From CATOSK01 sp963665735 (GTDB taxonomy: Bacteria > Chloroflexota > Dehalococcoidia > Lucifugimonadales > UBA3495), in assembly GCA_963665735.1 (NCBI GenBank), contig OY762444.1, positions 1,984,001 to 2,048,000 of the forward strand: a stretch of DNA of 64,000 bases. The letters are read 5' to 3'. Within the stretch, counting starts at the first letter, position 1, and each line of letters starts with the position of its first letter. Shown one piece after another: positions 42,344-50,699 of this stretch. The notes beneath the pieces are model-generated. The model was not told the DNA's origin and did not search any database. It saw only the letters and a list, made by a program, of their open reading frames with translations. Both the position numbers and the translations under genes were made by a program.

Positions 42344-43210
42344 TTAGTCGGCGGTGGGGGTGGGTTGGGGTTCGGTTAGGCCGTATTTGCGTTCCAGTTC
42401 GTAGATTTGGTCGAGGCCGAGGAGGCCGGCTACGTCCCAGCGGGTGCCGAAACGGTCGGGGTTGACTCGCCCTTCGTGTTTCAGTTCCTCAAAGGCTTCC
42501 CGCACCTGCTTGTAGATTAGCCAGATGGTGCTGCCGCAAATCATCAGCTTGTAGCCCAGGGAGGCGACTTCCTGGGTAGTGGTCAGGTCGCCGTTATACA
42601 TCCGGAGCAGTTCGGCGAGGTCGTCGGCGTAGGCGCGCAGGTCGTCCAGGGTCTTGATGCCGTCAACGAAAACCATGTCGGCCCCGGCGTCGCGGTAGGC
42701 CCGGCAGCGGCGCACGGTGTCCTCCCAGCCGGTGACGGCGTAGGCGTCGCAGCGGGCGATAATCACGAAGTCCGGGTCGCGGCGGGCGTCCAGGGCGGCG
42801 CGGATTTTCTGGACGTGCTCTTCCAGGGGGACTACCTGTTTGCCCTCGAAAAAGCCGCACTTCTTGGGGAATACCTGGTCTTCGATATGGATTCCGGCGA
42901 CGCCGGCGGCCTCGTATTCCCGGACGGTGCGCTGGACGTTGAGGGCGTTGCCGTAGCCGGTATCGGCGTCGCAGACTACGGGGATGTCAACGGCGTTGGC
43001 GATGTACTTGGCGTTGGCGACCATTTCGGTCATGGTCAGCAGGCCGACGTCGGGGAAACCGCGCTCGGCGGCGGTGCCGGCGCCGGTCATGTAAACGGCG
43101 TTGAACCCGACGGTTTCGGCGATGCGGGCGTGGAGGCCGTTGATGACGAAGGGGGCGACGATGAGGCCGTCGGAGTTGAGCATTTGGCGGAGCTTGGCGG
43201 CGGTGGTCAT
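42344..43210 (-). CDS. Isocitrate lyase/PEP mutase family enzyme, copy 2 (with catalytic Cys)
   Basis: 288 residues. FVINGLHARIAETVGFNAVYMTG, CDADTGYGN, IEDQVFPKKCGFFEGK and IIARCDAYAVTGWEDTVRRC are present. The KKCG cysteine points to C-C lyase chemistry as in methylisocitrate lyase or dimethylmalate lyase; the gene is not necessarily true isocitrate lyase, which is longer. It is the last gene of a minus-strand cluster with two small genes 33 bases or less apart. Confidence 0.87.
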   Translation of the reverse strand: MTTAAKLRQMLNSDGLIVAPFVINGLHARIAETVGFNAVYMTGAGTAAERGFPDVGLLTMTEMVANAKYIANAVDIPVVCDADTGYGNALNVQRTVREYEAAGVAGIHIEDQVFPKKCGFFEGKQVVPLEEHVQKIRAALDARRDPDFVIIARCDAYAVTGWEDTVRRCRAYRDAGADMVFVDGIKTLDDLRAYADDLAELLRMYNGDLTTTQEVASLGYKLMICGSTIWLIYKQVREAFEELKHEGRVNPDRFGTRWDVAGLLGLDQIYELERKYGLTEPQPTPTAD

Positions 43211-43243
43211 GGCTGTTTCCTCCTGAAAGTTAGGGGTGATGAT

Positions 43244-43873
43244 TTACGCCTGGGGGCGCAAGGGGTGGCTGTTGATGACTTGCCAACGCAGGTCGGCGGC
43301 CCAACCGCCTTGATTCCAGTCGTCGCCGGCGGCGTCGGACTCGAAACGGATAAGGACCAACTGGCCCAGGGTGGCGCATTGGGGCAGTTCGGAGCCGTCA
43401 AAGGCGCCGGCGGCGAAAGTGACCGCGCTTTGGAAAACGGCCGGGGGCAGATTAGAGCGCTGCATCAGGGCGATGCGGAGAGCCGGGTTGTCCTGCTGCG
43501 GGATTGGCTGGCGGCGGTTCAGGACTTCGATTATAGAAGTCCGCAATTCGGTCACGGTCGGGCGTTGTTCGCCGGCGTCGGTAAATTCCAGGTAGATGCT
43601 GCCGCCGTTTTCCTCTTCGGAGACGACACCCTGGCGGCACAGGTAAACGTCGGGATGGTCGCGCCGGAATTGAGCGGCCAGTTCGTCCAGGCCGGCGTCC
43701 ACCGAGGGAGCCGCGTCGTCCTCGCATTGGAAGTAGTCAACCAGGGGCAGGTGGACCATGTGCATTTCGGCGGCCCAGGCCGCGTACTGGGAGCAGATGG
43801 TCTGGCGGGCGTGATGGACGCCGACGGTGAAGGAGGGCTGCAGCACCAGGGAAATGCCGTATCTGACAGACAA
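43244..43873 (-). CDS. Hypothetical protein, possibly 2H-phosphoesterase-like
   Basis: 209 residues, TTG start with GGAG upstream. The start MSVRYGISLVLQPSFTVGVHHARQTICSQY followed by HMVHLPLVDYF and later LGQLVLIRFES recalls 2'-5' RNA ligase/2H phosphoesterase folds, but the two HxT/S motifs are not clear. It lies between a DUF2007-like gene and the lyase gene, 30 and 33 bases away, so it is probably co-transcribed with both. Confidence 0.45.
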   Translation of the reverse strand: MSVRYGISLVLQPSFTVGVHHARQTICSQYAAWAAEMHMVHLPLVDYFQCEDDAAPSVDAGLDELAAQFRRDHPDVYLCRQGVVSEEENGGSIYLEFTDAGEQRPTVTELRTSIIEVLNRRQPIPQQDNPALRIALMQRSNLPPAVFQSAVTFAAGAFDGSELPQCATLGQLVLIRFESDAAGDDWNQGGWAADLRWQVINSHPLRPQA

Positions 43874-43903
43874 GAGTTAACTCCGCATCGAGCCGGGGGC
43901 GGC

Positions 43904-44269
43904 TTAACTGAAAACGCGAGTCCACATGGGGGAGGTGGCTATCAGCAGCAGGGCAGCGGCTATCGCCAGGGCCAAGGGCCAACCGAAGAGCCGTCCGGTT
44001 CCGGCGGGGCGGTTTTCTTCCGCCGCACCATCTTCCGGGAGTTCCAGCACCGTCCGGGAAAGGGCTGCGTCGTCCTGGTAAACGTACAGGGCGTGGGGGA
44101 GGTTGAAGGCCGAACCCCACAGGCCGGGGCCGCCGTGGAGACTTTTGACCAGGGAGGGGATGCCTTCCTGGTCGAGACGCTGGGCGGCCATACGGGCCAA
44201 CGGTTCGTTGGGGAACATGGTCAGCAGGACTTGTTTGCGCCGGGCGGCGGGGTCGCGTCGGTGGGACAT
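43904..44269 (-). CDS. DUF2007-like signalling protein with C-terminal membrane anchor
   Basis: 121 residues. VLLTMFPNEPLARMAAQRLDQEGIPSLVKSLHGG and LYVYQDDAALSRTVLEL match the DUF2007 (GlnB-like putative signal-transduction) domain, followed by a single helix GWPLALAIAAALLLIATSP. The ATG at 44269 has GGAGG 6 bases upstream and an extended -10 promoter close by, giving a leader of about 19 bases. First gene of the three-gene unit. Confidence 0.7.
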   Translation of the reverse strand: MSHRRDPAARRKQVLLTMFPNEPLARMAAQRLDQEGIPSLVKSLHGGPGLWGSAFNLPHALYVYQDDAALSRTVLELPEDGAAEENRPAGTGRLFGWPLALAIAAALLLIATSPMWTRVFS

Positions 44270-44294
44270 GGGGCCTCCGCGAGTTGTTGGGGTG

Positions 44295-44303
44295 ATTATA
44301 GCA
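44295..44303 (-). promoter_or_regulatory. Extended -10 promoter of the DUF2007-lyase operon
   Basis: TGCTATAAT read on the minus strand, 26 bases upstream of the ATG. Confidence 0.6.
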
Positions 44304-44720
44304 GAGGAAGGTTGGGAAAGGGTTTGGATTGGGCAGCGTTCCGTTTCAGGTGGTTTTCCTGCATTGGTGGGCAAGTATAAGCATCGCGACTTTCCTGGAT
44401 TCCGGCCTTCGCCGGAATGACGGTTGGGGGTGGGAGGTTTTGAGTGGGTGACGTGGTTGTTAATGGGGCGGTTCACCCCCTCCCCAACCCTCCCCCTGGT
44501 AGGGGGAGGGGTTATTAAACGCCCCTGACGCAGCTCTTGCCGACTTTGCAATTGTCCTGATGGTTTGGGCAGGACGATTGCAAAGTGTGGATACCAACGC
44601 TACGGACAGGAATGTCCATGCCACCATCCAAACGTCCATGCTACGGACAGGACGGCCATTGGCCCCTACTTTGCAATCGTCCTGGGGGTTTGGGATTTCG
44701 GGGTGTTGAGGGGTTGGCGG
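44304..44720. repeat. Intergenic repeats before the tRNA cluster
   Basis: A dRS3-like palindrome (about 44396), a C-rich stem (about 44472-44510), and an ACGGACAGGAATGTCCATGCCACC segment with GACTTTGCAATTGTCC phrases on either side (about 44540-44685), which also occurs near 19.1 kb. No gene is visible. Confidence 0.7.
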
Positions 44721-44723
44721 TTG

Positions 44724-44732
44724 TGATATACT
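44724..44732 (+). promoter_or_regulatory. Promoter of the tRNA cluster
   Basis: TGATATACT, an extended -10 about 17 bases before the first tRNA. Confidence 0.5.
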
Positions 44733-44748
44733 ATTGGCCTAGCAACGG

Positions 44749-44835
44749 GCCGAGGTGGTGGAATAGGTAGACACGCGGTCTTGAGGGGGCCGTGGGCGAA
44801 AGCCCGTGTGGGTTCAAGTCCCGCCCTCGGCACCA
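44749..44835 (+). tRNA. tRNA-Leu (GAG)
   Basis: 87 nt including encoded CCA. Acceptor GCCGAGG/CCTCGGC, D-loop GGTAGAC, anticodon stem CGGTC/GGCCG with loop TTGAGGG (anticodon GAG), a class II variable arm (GGGCGAAAGCCC) and T-loop GTTCAAGTC. Confidence 0.95.
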
Positions 44836-44863
44836 GACGCCCGATGGTGGGCGTTGCGGATAA

Positions 44864-44939
44864 GGCGACGTAGCCAAGTGGTTAAGGCGGAGGTCTGCAA
44901 AACCTCTATGCGGCGGTTCGAATCCGCCCGTCGCCTCCA
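44864..44939 (+). tRNA. tRNA-Cys (GCA)
   Basis: 76 nt with encoded CCA. Acceptor GGCGACG/CGTCGCC, anticodon loop CTGCAAA (GCA), T-loop GTTCGAATC and the U discriminator base expected for cysteine. Confidence 0.95.
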
Positions 44940-44983
44940 AAAATTCCCCCAGACGGCAACCGGCGCGAGACAGGTCAAGGAAG

Positions 44984-45069
44984 GCCGGGGTGGCGGAACG
45001 GTAGACGCGGCGGACTTAAAATCCGCTACCCGCAAGGGTGTGTGGGTTCGAGTCCCTCTCCCGGCACCA
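44984..45069 (+). tRNA. tRNA-Leu (UAA)
   Basis: 86 nt with encoded CCA. Acceptor GCCGGGG/TCCCGGC (one G-U), anticodon loop CTTAAAA (UAA), class II variable arm (TACCCGCAAGGGTG) and T-loop GTTCGAGTC. Confidence 0.95.
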
Positions 45070-45082
45070 GCAGGAAGGGTAC

Positions 45083-45116
45083 AGGCGGCTGCCCGATTGG
45101 GGGGGCCGCCTTTTTT
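45083..45116 (+). terminator. Terminator of the tRNA cluster
   Basis: GGCGGC...GCCGCC hairpin followed by six T, 14 bases after the last tRNA. Confidence 0.85.
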
Positions 45117-45138
45117 GGTTGGGTGGGTGGAAGTAGAT

Positions 45139-45369
45139 ATGTCAGTATGCGCGGTATGTCATGGCAAGAATCTGCAAGAGCAGTTGGTTGACAAGGTATT
45201 TAATGTCAACGGGCGTTACGTTTTGGTCACCGGGATTCCGACAACGGTATGCCGGAATTGTGGCGAGCGGTCTTTCAGCGGTGAAACTACGGAGAAGGTT
45301 CGCCGGTTGGTGCATAGCGGCGTAAATCCCAAAGAATCCGTGTCCATGCCGGTGTACGAGTTTGCCTGA
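45139..45369 (+). CDS. YgiT-type zinc finger protein
   Basis: 76 residues. CAVC (about residue 4) and CRNC (about 38) form the zinc ribbon of the YgiT/MqsA N-terminal family, and GIPTTVCRNCGERSFS is characteristic. There is no C-terminal HTH. The usual toxin partner (DUF4258 or MqsR-like) is not adjacent, so this is an orphan antitoxin-like protein. It starts 22 bases after the tRNA terminator. Confidence 0.8.
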   Translation: MSVCAVCHGKNLQEQLVDKVFNVNGRYVLVTGIPTTVCRNCGERSFSGETTEKVRRLVHSGVNPKESVSMPVYEFA

Positions 45370-46285
45370 TTGCCGGGCCTGACAGTCGCGCCATTAAGGG
45401 CTGCTTGGGGTGGGGCAATCAAGAAATTCCAGCCCCGTAGCTCCGGTGAAAAGCGGGAATGACGGTCATTCGGGGGCCAACGTCAGCCTTGGCGGGGATT
45501 TCTGGATTCCGGCCTTCGCCGGAATGACGGTTGGGAGCGGGCGTATTTTGGTTGGGGGATTTGTCTCCGGCAACGGGCCCGGTTGTCAATGTTGGTAGGG
45601 GCGGGTTTGAAACCCGCCCCTACGGGTGGTTAGGACGGTTAGGGGATGGCGAGGTTGGTCTGGGGGAAGGATTTTGGATTCTTCGCTGCGCTCAGAATGA
45701 CATGGAAGGGCCAGGATGACGTGGGGGTGCAAGGAGGTGGATTCCCGCTTTCGCGGGAATGACGGTTTGGGGGGCCAGAATGACGTTGGGGTTGACCCCC
45801 TCCCCAACCCTCCCCCTACCAGGGGGAGGGGGTTTTTCGCGAATGGCGATGGTCCTGGCGGTTCGGGATTTCTGGATTCCGGCCTTCGCCGGAATGACGG
45901 TTGGGGACGCGGGTATGACGGTTGGGGGGCACGGCAACGTCAGCCTTGGAGGGGATTTCTGGATTCCGGCCTTCGCCGGAATGACGGTTGGGGACGCGGG
46001 TATGACGGTTGGGGGGCACGGCAACGTCAGCCTTGGAGGGGATTTCTGGATTCCGGCTTTCGCCGGAATGACGGTCATTCGGGGGTCAACGTCAGTGTTG
46101 GCGGGGATTTCTGGATTCCGGCCTTCGCCGGAATGACGGGTTGGGGGCGTGGGTATGACGGTTGGGGGTGTTGGAATGACGGGTTGGGGGGGTGACGGGG
46201 GTTTATACCGCAACACCGATGGGGCCGCCGCATCGCCAAACATGATGCGGCGGCTTTGCTTTTGCCTTGGGGTTGGGGTTGCGGG
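45370..46285. repeat. Intergenic repeat mosaic with an 87-bp tandem unit
   Basis: The unit TTGGGGACGCGGGTATGACG... ending in a dRS3-like palindrome occurs at 45901-45987 and 45988-46074. At least six palindromes are seen (near 45507, 45740, 45873, 45960, 46047, 46117), with a C-rich stem (45798-45835), GGGCGGGTTTGAAACCCGCCC (about 45600) and TTCTTCGCTGCGCTCAG (about 45679). No gene is visible. Confidence 0.8.
46224..46254. terminator. Hairpin after the amidohydrolase gene
   Basis: An 11-bp stem GCCGCCGCATC/GATGCGGCGGC, about 32 bases beyond the amidohydrolase stop on the minus strand. A T-rich tail (CTTTGCTTTTG) lies on the plus-strand side, so its polarity is ambiguous. Confidence 0.5.
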
Positions 46286-47146
46286 TTAGGTTGCGGCTGC
46301 TGCGCCGGGGGACCAGTTGTAGATGCTGGTCAGGCTTGCGCCCATTAGCGTGGCGCGCTCGGCGTCGGAGAGTTGGTCGGTGACGCGGAAGGCTTCGACG
46401 CCCTGTTCGTAGTTCAGCAGCCTGACGGCCCTCGTCCAGTCGGTGCCCCACATACAACGGTCAAGGCCGTAGGCGTTGAATATCTGGGAAAGAGGTTCCC
46501 AGATGTCGGGGTAGGGAAAGGGCTGATGGGACAGGGTGCAAGCCCCGGAAATCTTGATTACTACGTTGTCGCACTCGGCCAGGGACAGCACGTTGTCCAG
46601 GTCGGCGAAGGGTTCCGGCGGGGCCGGCGGCTCGAAGGGCTGGGCTATGCCAACGTGGTCAATGACGATGCGGGTTTCGGGATGGCGGCGGGCCAGTTCG
46701 CGCAGCAGGGGCAGCTTGGTGGAACACATGACGTTGACGGGAACGCCGGCCCGTCCGCCGGCGGCGAAGATTTCGTTGAGGCCGGGATGGTCGGCCTGGT
46801 AGTCCCCGGCTGACAGCATGACGCGGGCGCCGACTACGCCGGGGGTGGCCGTCCATTCGGTCATGTCGGCGGCGATGGTTTCGGATTCGGGGTCGAAGGG
46901 CTTAATCAGGCCGAACCGGGCGGGATGTTGAGCGTACACTTCCAGGATGTAGCTGGCGTCGTAGCGGTAGAGGGAGTAGGGGGAAATGAGCAGGGCGCCG
47001 TCAACGCCCACCGAGTCCATCGCCGCTACCATGTCGTCGCCGGTTACTTCGTCGGGGCCGGTGAGGAATCCGGCCCAGGGGCGTTCCGGTCGGTTGCGCT
47101 CGTAGGTATGCACCTGGCAGTCAATTGTGGGAGTCCGAGTCGCCAT
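46286..47146 (-). CDS. Amidohydrolase (Amidohydro_2) family protein
   Basis: 286 residues. The N-terminal motif reads IDCQVHTYE where the family usually has D(C/S)HxH, so only one of the two histidines is present. HPARFGLIKPFDP, RIVIDHVGIAQPF and CMWGTDWTRA (the catalytic aspartate region) are present. Related enzymes hydrolyse or decarboxylate lactones and aromatic acids; with the altered HxH, metal binding may differ. AAGGAGAAA lies before the ATG. Confidence 0.85.
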   Translation of the reverse strand: MATRTPTIDCQVHTYERNRPERPWAGFLTGPDEVTGDDMVAAMDSVGVDGALLISPYSLYRYDASYILEVYAQHPARFGLIKPFDPESETIAADMTEWTATPGVVGARVMLSAGDYQADHPGLNEIFAAGGRAGVPVNVMCSTKLPLLRELARRHPETRIVIDHVGIAQPFEPPAPPEPFADLDNVLSLAECDNVVIKISGACTLSHQPFPYPDIWEPLSQIFNAYGLDRCMWGTDWTRAVRLLNYEQGVEAFRVTDQLSDAERATLMGASLTSIYNWSPGAAAAT

Positions 47147-47848
47147 TGTTTTTCTCCTTGCCCGTTGGTTGATTTGGGGGTTGGGGGGCGCTGTTCCGGG
47201 TTTATGCCAGTTTACACCTTGGCGGGGGTTTTTGGGGACGACCCCCTCCCTAACCCTCCCCCTGGTAGGGGGAGGGGATTTTGTGCGACGGGGACAGACC
47301 TTTTGGATGTAATTCTGAGCACAGCGAAGAATCTAAAATTCTTGCCGTAACCATCTTTCGACTCCCGGAGGGGGGCTTTGGCGGAGGATTTTAGACCCTT
47401 CACTTCGTTCAGGGTAACATGGGGGGCGCGTTCAGGGTGACATGATGGAGTTCAGGGTTACGCGCCGAAGGTCAGGGTGACATGATGGAGTTCAGGGTTA
47501 CGCGCCGAAGGTCAGGGTGACATGATGGAGTTCAGGGTTACGCGCCGAAGGTCAGGGTGACATGGGGGCGCGTTCAGGGTGACATGACGGAGGCCAGGGC
47601 TGCGGACATTAAGTTCGGGGCTGCGGGCTGAGGCCAGGGTTATGGGCGGAAGTCAAAATGCGATTGCCGGGATGTTTTTGGGGGCGGTCTTGTCAATTGG
47701 GCGGGGGCATTTTAGACTTTGGGGGATGATTGCGCCGTTGGTTATGTCGTCCACAGGGTTTCCGGCGGCGGGGCGGGCAGGCTTTTTTGGCGGCGATGCC
47801 CGCTGCCACCGGGGGAATGGGTCGTGGATGAGTTGCGGGGTGCGATGA
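47147..47848. repeat. Intergenic repeats upstream of the small membrane ORF
   Basis: A C-rich stem (about 47240-47280), a TCTAAAATT...TTTTAGA composite inverted repeat (about 47310-47410) and the 40-bp tandem array. The remaining 250 bases (47600-47848) are G-rich with no convincing gene. Confidence 0.7.
47432..47566. repeat. 40-bp tandem repeat, three copies plus partial
   Basis: Exact copies at 47432-47471, 47472-47511 and 47512-47551 followed by a 15-base partial. Each unit contains CAGGGTGACATGATGG and CAGGGTTACGCGCCG. It is derived from the CCCTGAACGAAGTGAAGGG module tail. Confidence 0.9.
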
Positions 47849-48025
47849 ATGGAGCGGCGGTTTCAGATTGCGGGCTGGATGGTGTTCCTGGTTTGCAGCT
47901 TGTTGTTCATCGGGCAAAGCTGGCTGGCGCGGGATGCGCTGGGGCTGGCGGCGGGAATTACGTTTTTCGTGGGGTGTTTGTTGTTTCTGGCGCCTTTTGT
48001 GGCAAGATACAAGGGCAAGAGATAG
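47849..48025 (+). CDS. Small two-helix membrane protein (58 residues)
   Basis: MERRFQIAGWMVFLVCSLLF... encodes two hydrophobic helices (about residues 9-23 and 31-51) separated by GQSWLARDALG, with a positively charged RYKGKR end, the classic topology of a small inner-membrane protein. No family is recognised and the ribosome site is weak. An overlapping ATG lies four bases earlier in another frame. Confidence 0.5.
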   Translation: MERRFQIAGWMVFLVCSLLFIGQSWLARDALGLAAGITFFVGCLLFLAPFVARYKGKR

Positions 48026-48045
48026 GCTTTTTACGGGCCTAGCGG

Positions 48046-48295
48046 TATGGGATGACCGGAGTTTCACCCCCATTCCTTCGGCGCCGCTCAGGACAGGCTC
48101 TAACCTTCCCCCTCGAAGGGGGAAGGGACTTGGTTCCGGCTTTCGCGGACATGGCGGTTCCGGGGCAAGAGGTATGGGATGACCGGAGTTTCACCCCCAT
48201 TCCTTCGGCACCGCTCAGGACAGGCTCTAACCTTCCCCCGTCGAGGGGGAAGGGACTTGACTCCGGCTTTCGCGGACATGGCGGTTTCCGAGAGA
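48046..48295. repeat. 127-bp tandem duplication
   Basis: Copies at 48046-48172 and 48173-48295, each with GATGACCGGAGTTTCACCCCC, a GCGCCGCTCAGGACAGGCTC or GCACCGCTCAGGACAGGCTC element, a C-rich stem and TTCCGGCTTTCGCGGACATG. Confidence 0.85.
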
Positions 48296-48355
48296 TTATC
48301 CAGCCTTGCCCGGTGTTGGGGATAAGGCTTTCAACCGGCTTTTGGAGGGGTTTTT

Positions 48356-50101
48356 ACGGCGACGCAGGTTGTTCAGAATCCACGCTATGAGGCGGACGAA
48401 AAGCCGCCCTTCCTGACCTCGCTGGGGCTGGGGTTGCAGTTCAGCATGATTGCCTCGGCGACGCTGCTGGTGACGCCGGTTATCGTCGCCAATGCGTCGG
48501 GGCTGGGCGAGTCCCAATTGACCTGGATGGTGTTCGCCTCGCTGCTGGTGGTGGGGGTGTCCACGCTGTTGCAGGTGCGCCGGCTGGGGCCGGTGGGGGC
48601 CGGCGCGGTGCTGCCCCTGTTCACCGCCGCTTTCTCCATTCCCTTCTGCATCACGGCGTTGGTGGACGGGGGGCCGGCGACGCTGACGACGTTGATTCTG
48701 GTGACGGGAATAATCCAGGTGATTATTTCCCGGTGGCTGTTCATTCTGCGGCGAATCGTGACGCCGGTGGTGGGCGGCACGGTGATGATGATTCTATCCA
48801 TCACGCTGGCGTCGGTGGTTTTCGGGCTGCTGGATGAGGCGTCGCAGTCGGAGCCGGTGGCGGCGCCGCTGACGGCGCTGGTTACGCTGGTGGTGGTGGG
48901 AGCGCTGACGCTGCGGGGCACCGCGGCACTGCGGCTGTGGGCGCCGGTGATTGGCATAACCGTGGGGTGCGTGGTGGCCGCCGGGTTCGGCATTTATGAC
49001 TTGCAACGGGCGATACAAGCGCCGTGGGTGGGAGTTCCCCGGGAATGGCCGGGGTTGGGGGTGGATTTCGGGGTAGGTTTCTGGACGCTGCTGCCGTCGT
49101 TCCTGTTTCTGGGGGTGATTAACTCGATTCAGGCCAACGGGGAGGCCATCGCGCAACAACGGGTGGCCCGGCGGGAACCGCAAGCGGTGGACTTCCGCCA
49201 GGTGCAGGGAACGATGGCCGGCGCCGGGGTGGGCAACCTGCTGGCCGCCGTTGCCGGGGCGGTGCCCAACGTCATCAATCCGGGAATCGTGTCGTTTACG
49301 CAGATAACCGGGGTGGCGGCCCGGCGGGTGGGTTACTGCATCGGGTTCACGTTCATCGTGGTGGCGTTTTTGCCCAAGTTGTCGGGATTCCTCAGCACCA
49401 TACCGGGGCCGGTGATGACGGGATACCTAATCATGGTGACGGGGACTCTTTTCGCGGAGGGGGCGCGGACGGTCATACAGACGGAGCAGAATCGGCAGAA
49501 ACTGACGGTGGCGGGGGTGGCTTTCTGGATTGGGGCGGCTTTCCAGTTCGGGTTGTTCAATATGCCGAACTTGCATCCGGTGTTGACGACGCTGCTGAAA
49601 AGCGGCATTACCACCGGGGGGGTGTTAGCGTTGGGGGCAGTGCTGTTCCTGGAGCTTACGGACAAACGGCGGATGCGTTTTGAGTCGCCGCTGCACATTG
49701 ACGCCTTGCCGGAGTTGAACGAATTTATCACCAAGTTCGCCAATAGCCGGGGGTGGGGCGACGCGATGAAAGACCGGCTGAGCGCGGTGGCGGAGGAAAC
49801 GCTGTTGACGCTGGCCCCGCTGGACCTGGAGGCGGAGGACGATGGGGAAGAGGTGAACCGGCGGTTGGTGGTGGTGGCGTCCAGCGAGGGGGCGGTGGCG
49901 GACCTGGAATTTATCGGCGGGGGGAACGACGCCAACCTGGAGGACCAAATCCAGCAACTACAGCAGCACGATCAGGAAACGCCGCTGGAGTATGAAATAT
50001 CCCTGCGTCTGTTGCGGCAGTATGCCTCATCGGTGCAGCACCGGGTTTACCACGACACGGACATTATTACGCTGCGGGTGGGGCCGCCGGGGCCGCGGTA
50101 G
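48356..50101 (+). CDS. NCS2-type permease with C-terminal GHKL/RsbW-like domain, copy 1
   Basis: 581 residues if started at ACG 48356. A permease of about 440 residues with many membrane helices resembles the nucleobase:cation symporter-2 family: N-terminal YEADEKPPFLTSLGLGLQ, then DFRQVQGTMAGAGVGNLL and GVAARRVGYCIGF. A 130-residue cytosolic tail (PELNEFITKFANSRGW... ending EISLRLLRQYASSVQHRVY...DIITLRV) resembles the anti-sigma/RsbW HATPase fold, but the N-box Asn is lacking. No ATG, GTG or TTG lies between the strong GGAGGGG site (48344-48350) and the conserved N-terminus. The paralog at 53.8-55.6 kb has the same length and order. Confidence 0.82.
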   Translation, partial: TATQVVQNPRYEADEKPPFLTSLGLGLQFSMIASATLLVTPVIVANASGLGESQLTWMVFASLLVVGVSTLLQVRRLGPVGAGAVLPLFTAAFSIPFCITALVDGGPATLTTLILVTGIIQVIISRWLFILRRIVTPVVGGTVMMILSITLASVVFGLLDEASQSEPVAAPLTALVTLVVVGALTLRGTAALRLWAPVIGITVGCVVAAGFGIYDLQRAIQAPWVGVPREWPGLGVDFGVGFWTLLPSFLFLGVINSIQANGEAIAQQRVARREPQAVDFRQVQGTMAGAGVGNLLAAVAGAVPNVINPGIVSFTQITGVAARRVGYCIGFTFIVVAFLPKLSGFLSTIPGPVMTGYLIMVTGTLFAEGARTVIQTEQNRQKLTVAGVAFWIGAAFQFGLFNMPNLHPVLTTLLKSGITTGGVLALGAVLFLELTDKRRMRFESPLHIDALPELNEFITKFANSRGWGDAMKDRLSAVAEETLLTLAPLDLEAEDDGEEVNRRLVVVASSEGAVADLEFIGGGNDANLEDQIQQLQQHDQETPLEYEISLRLLRQYASSVQHRVYHDTDIITLRVGPPGPR

Positions 50102-50699
50102 GGAAGGTTGGGGGCGATGTGGTTCACCCCCACCCCGGCCCTCCCCCTGGTAGGGGGAGGGGGTTTTTGTTTGGGGTATTTCGTGGAGGCGAGGTTGGTT
50201 TGGGATGGGGTTTCTGGATTCGGGCCTTCGCCGGAATGACGGTTGGGGGGCGGTGTGGTTACGGGATGGCAGTGATGGTAACGGCAAGGATTTGAGATTC
50301 TTCGCTACGCTCAGAATGACATGGGAGGGTGGGGGTTGGGGGTTTTCCCATGACCGTTTTGGTGATTGGCGTTGGTAGGGGCGCACGGCCATGCGCCCCT
50401 ACGGGTGGCTGGGACGTTAGGGGATGCTAGGTTGGTTTGGGAGGGGGTTTCTGGATTCCGGCCTTCGCCGGAATGACGGGTTGGGGGGGTGGGAATGACG
50501 GTTGGGGTGTGGTGGAGTGACGGTAGTAGCGGCAAGGTCGGTGGGGCAACCACAAGGGTTGCCCCTACTGGGGACGCCACCCCCACCCTAACCCTCCCCC
50601 TCGTAGGGGGAGGGGATTTTGCGCGCCTGTCCTGCCATCTCGTGGGGGAGGGGATTTTTTTGGCGCCTGTCCTGCCATTCCCTGTCTTGGCGGGAGGCG
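50102..50699. repeat. Intergenic repeats
   Basis: C-rich stems (about 50123-50165 and 50575-50625), palindromes near 50215 and 50455, GGGCGCACGGCCATGCGCCC (about 50380), the GGGCAACC element (about 50545) and TTCTTCGCTACGCTCAG (about 50298). A short phrase GGCGCCTGTCCTGCCAT recurs at about 50622 and 50662. No gene is visible. Confidence 0.75.

Noticed and set aside
44749..45140. tRNA cluster as an integration site of a mobile element
   Set aside because: No integrase and no duplicated tRNA 3' end found nearby; the downstream YgiT gene alone is not evidence.
46200..46260. Plus-strand transcript ending at the GCCGCCGCATC hairpin
   Set aside because: No plus-strand gene or promoter precedes it; it is more simply the end of the amidohydrolase unit.
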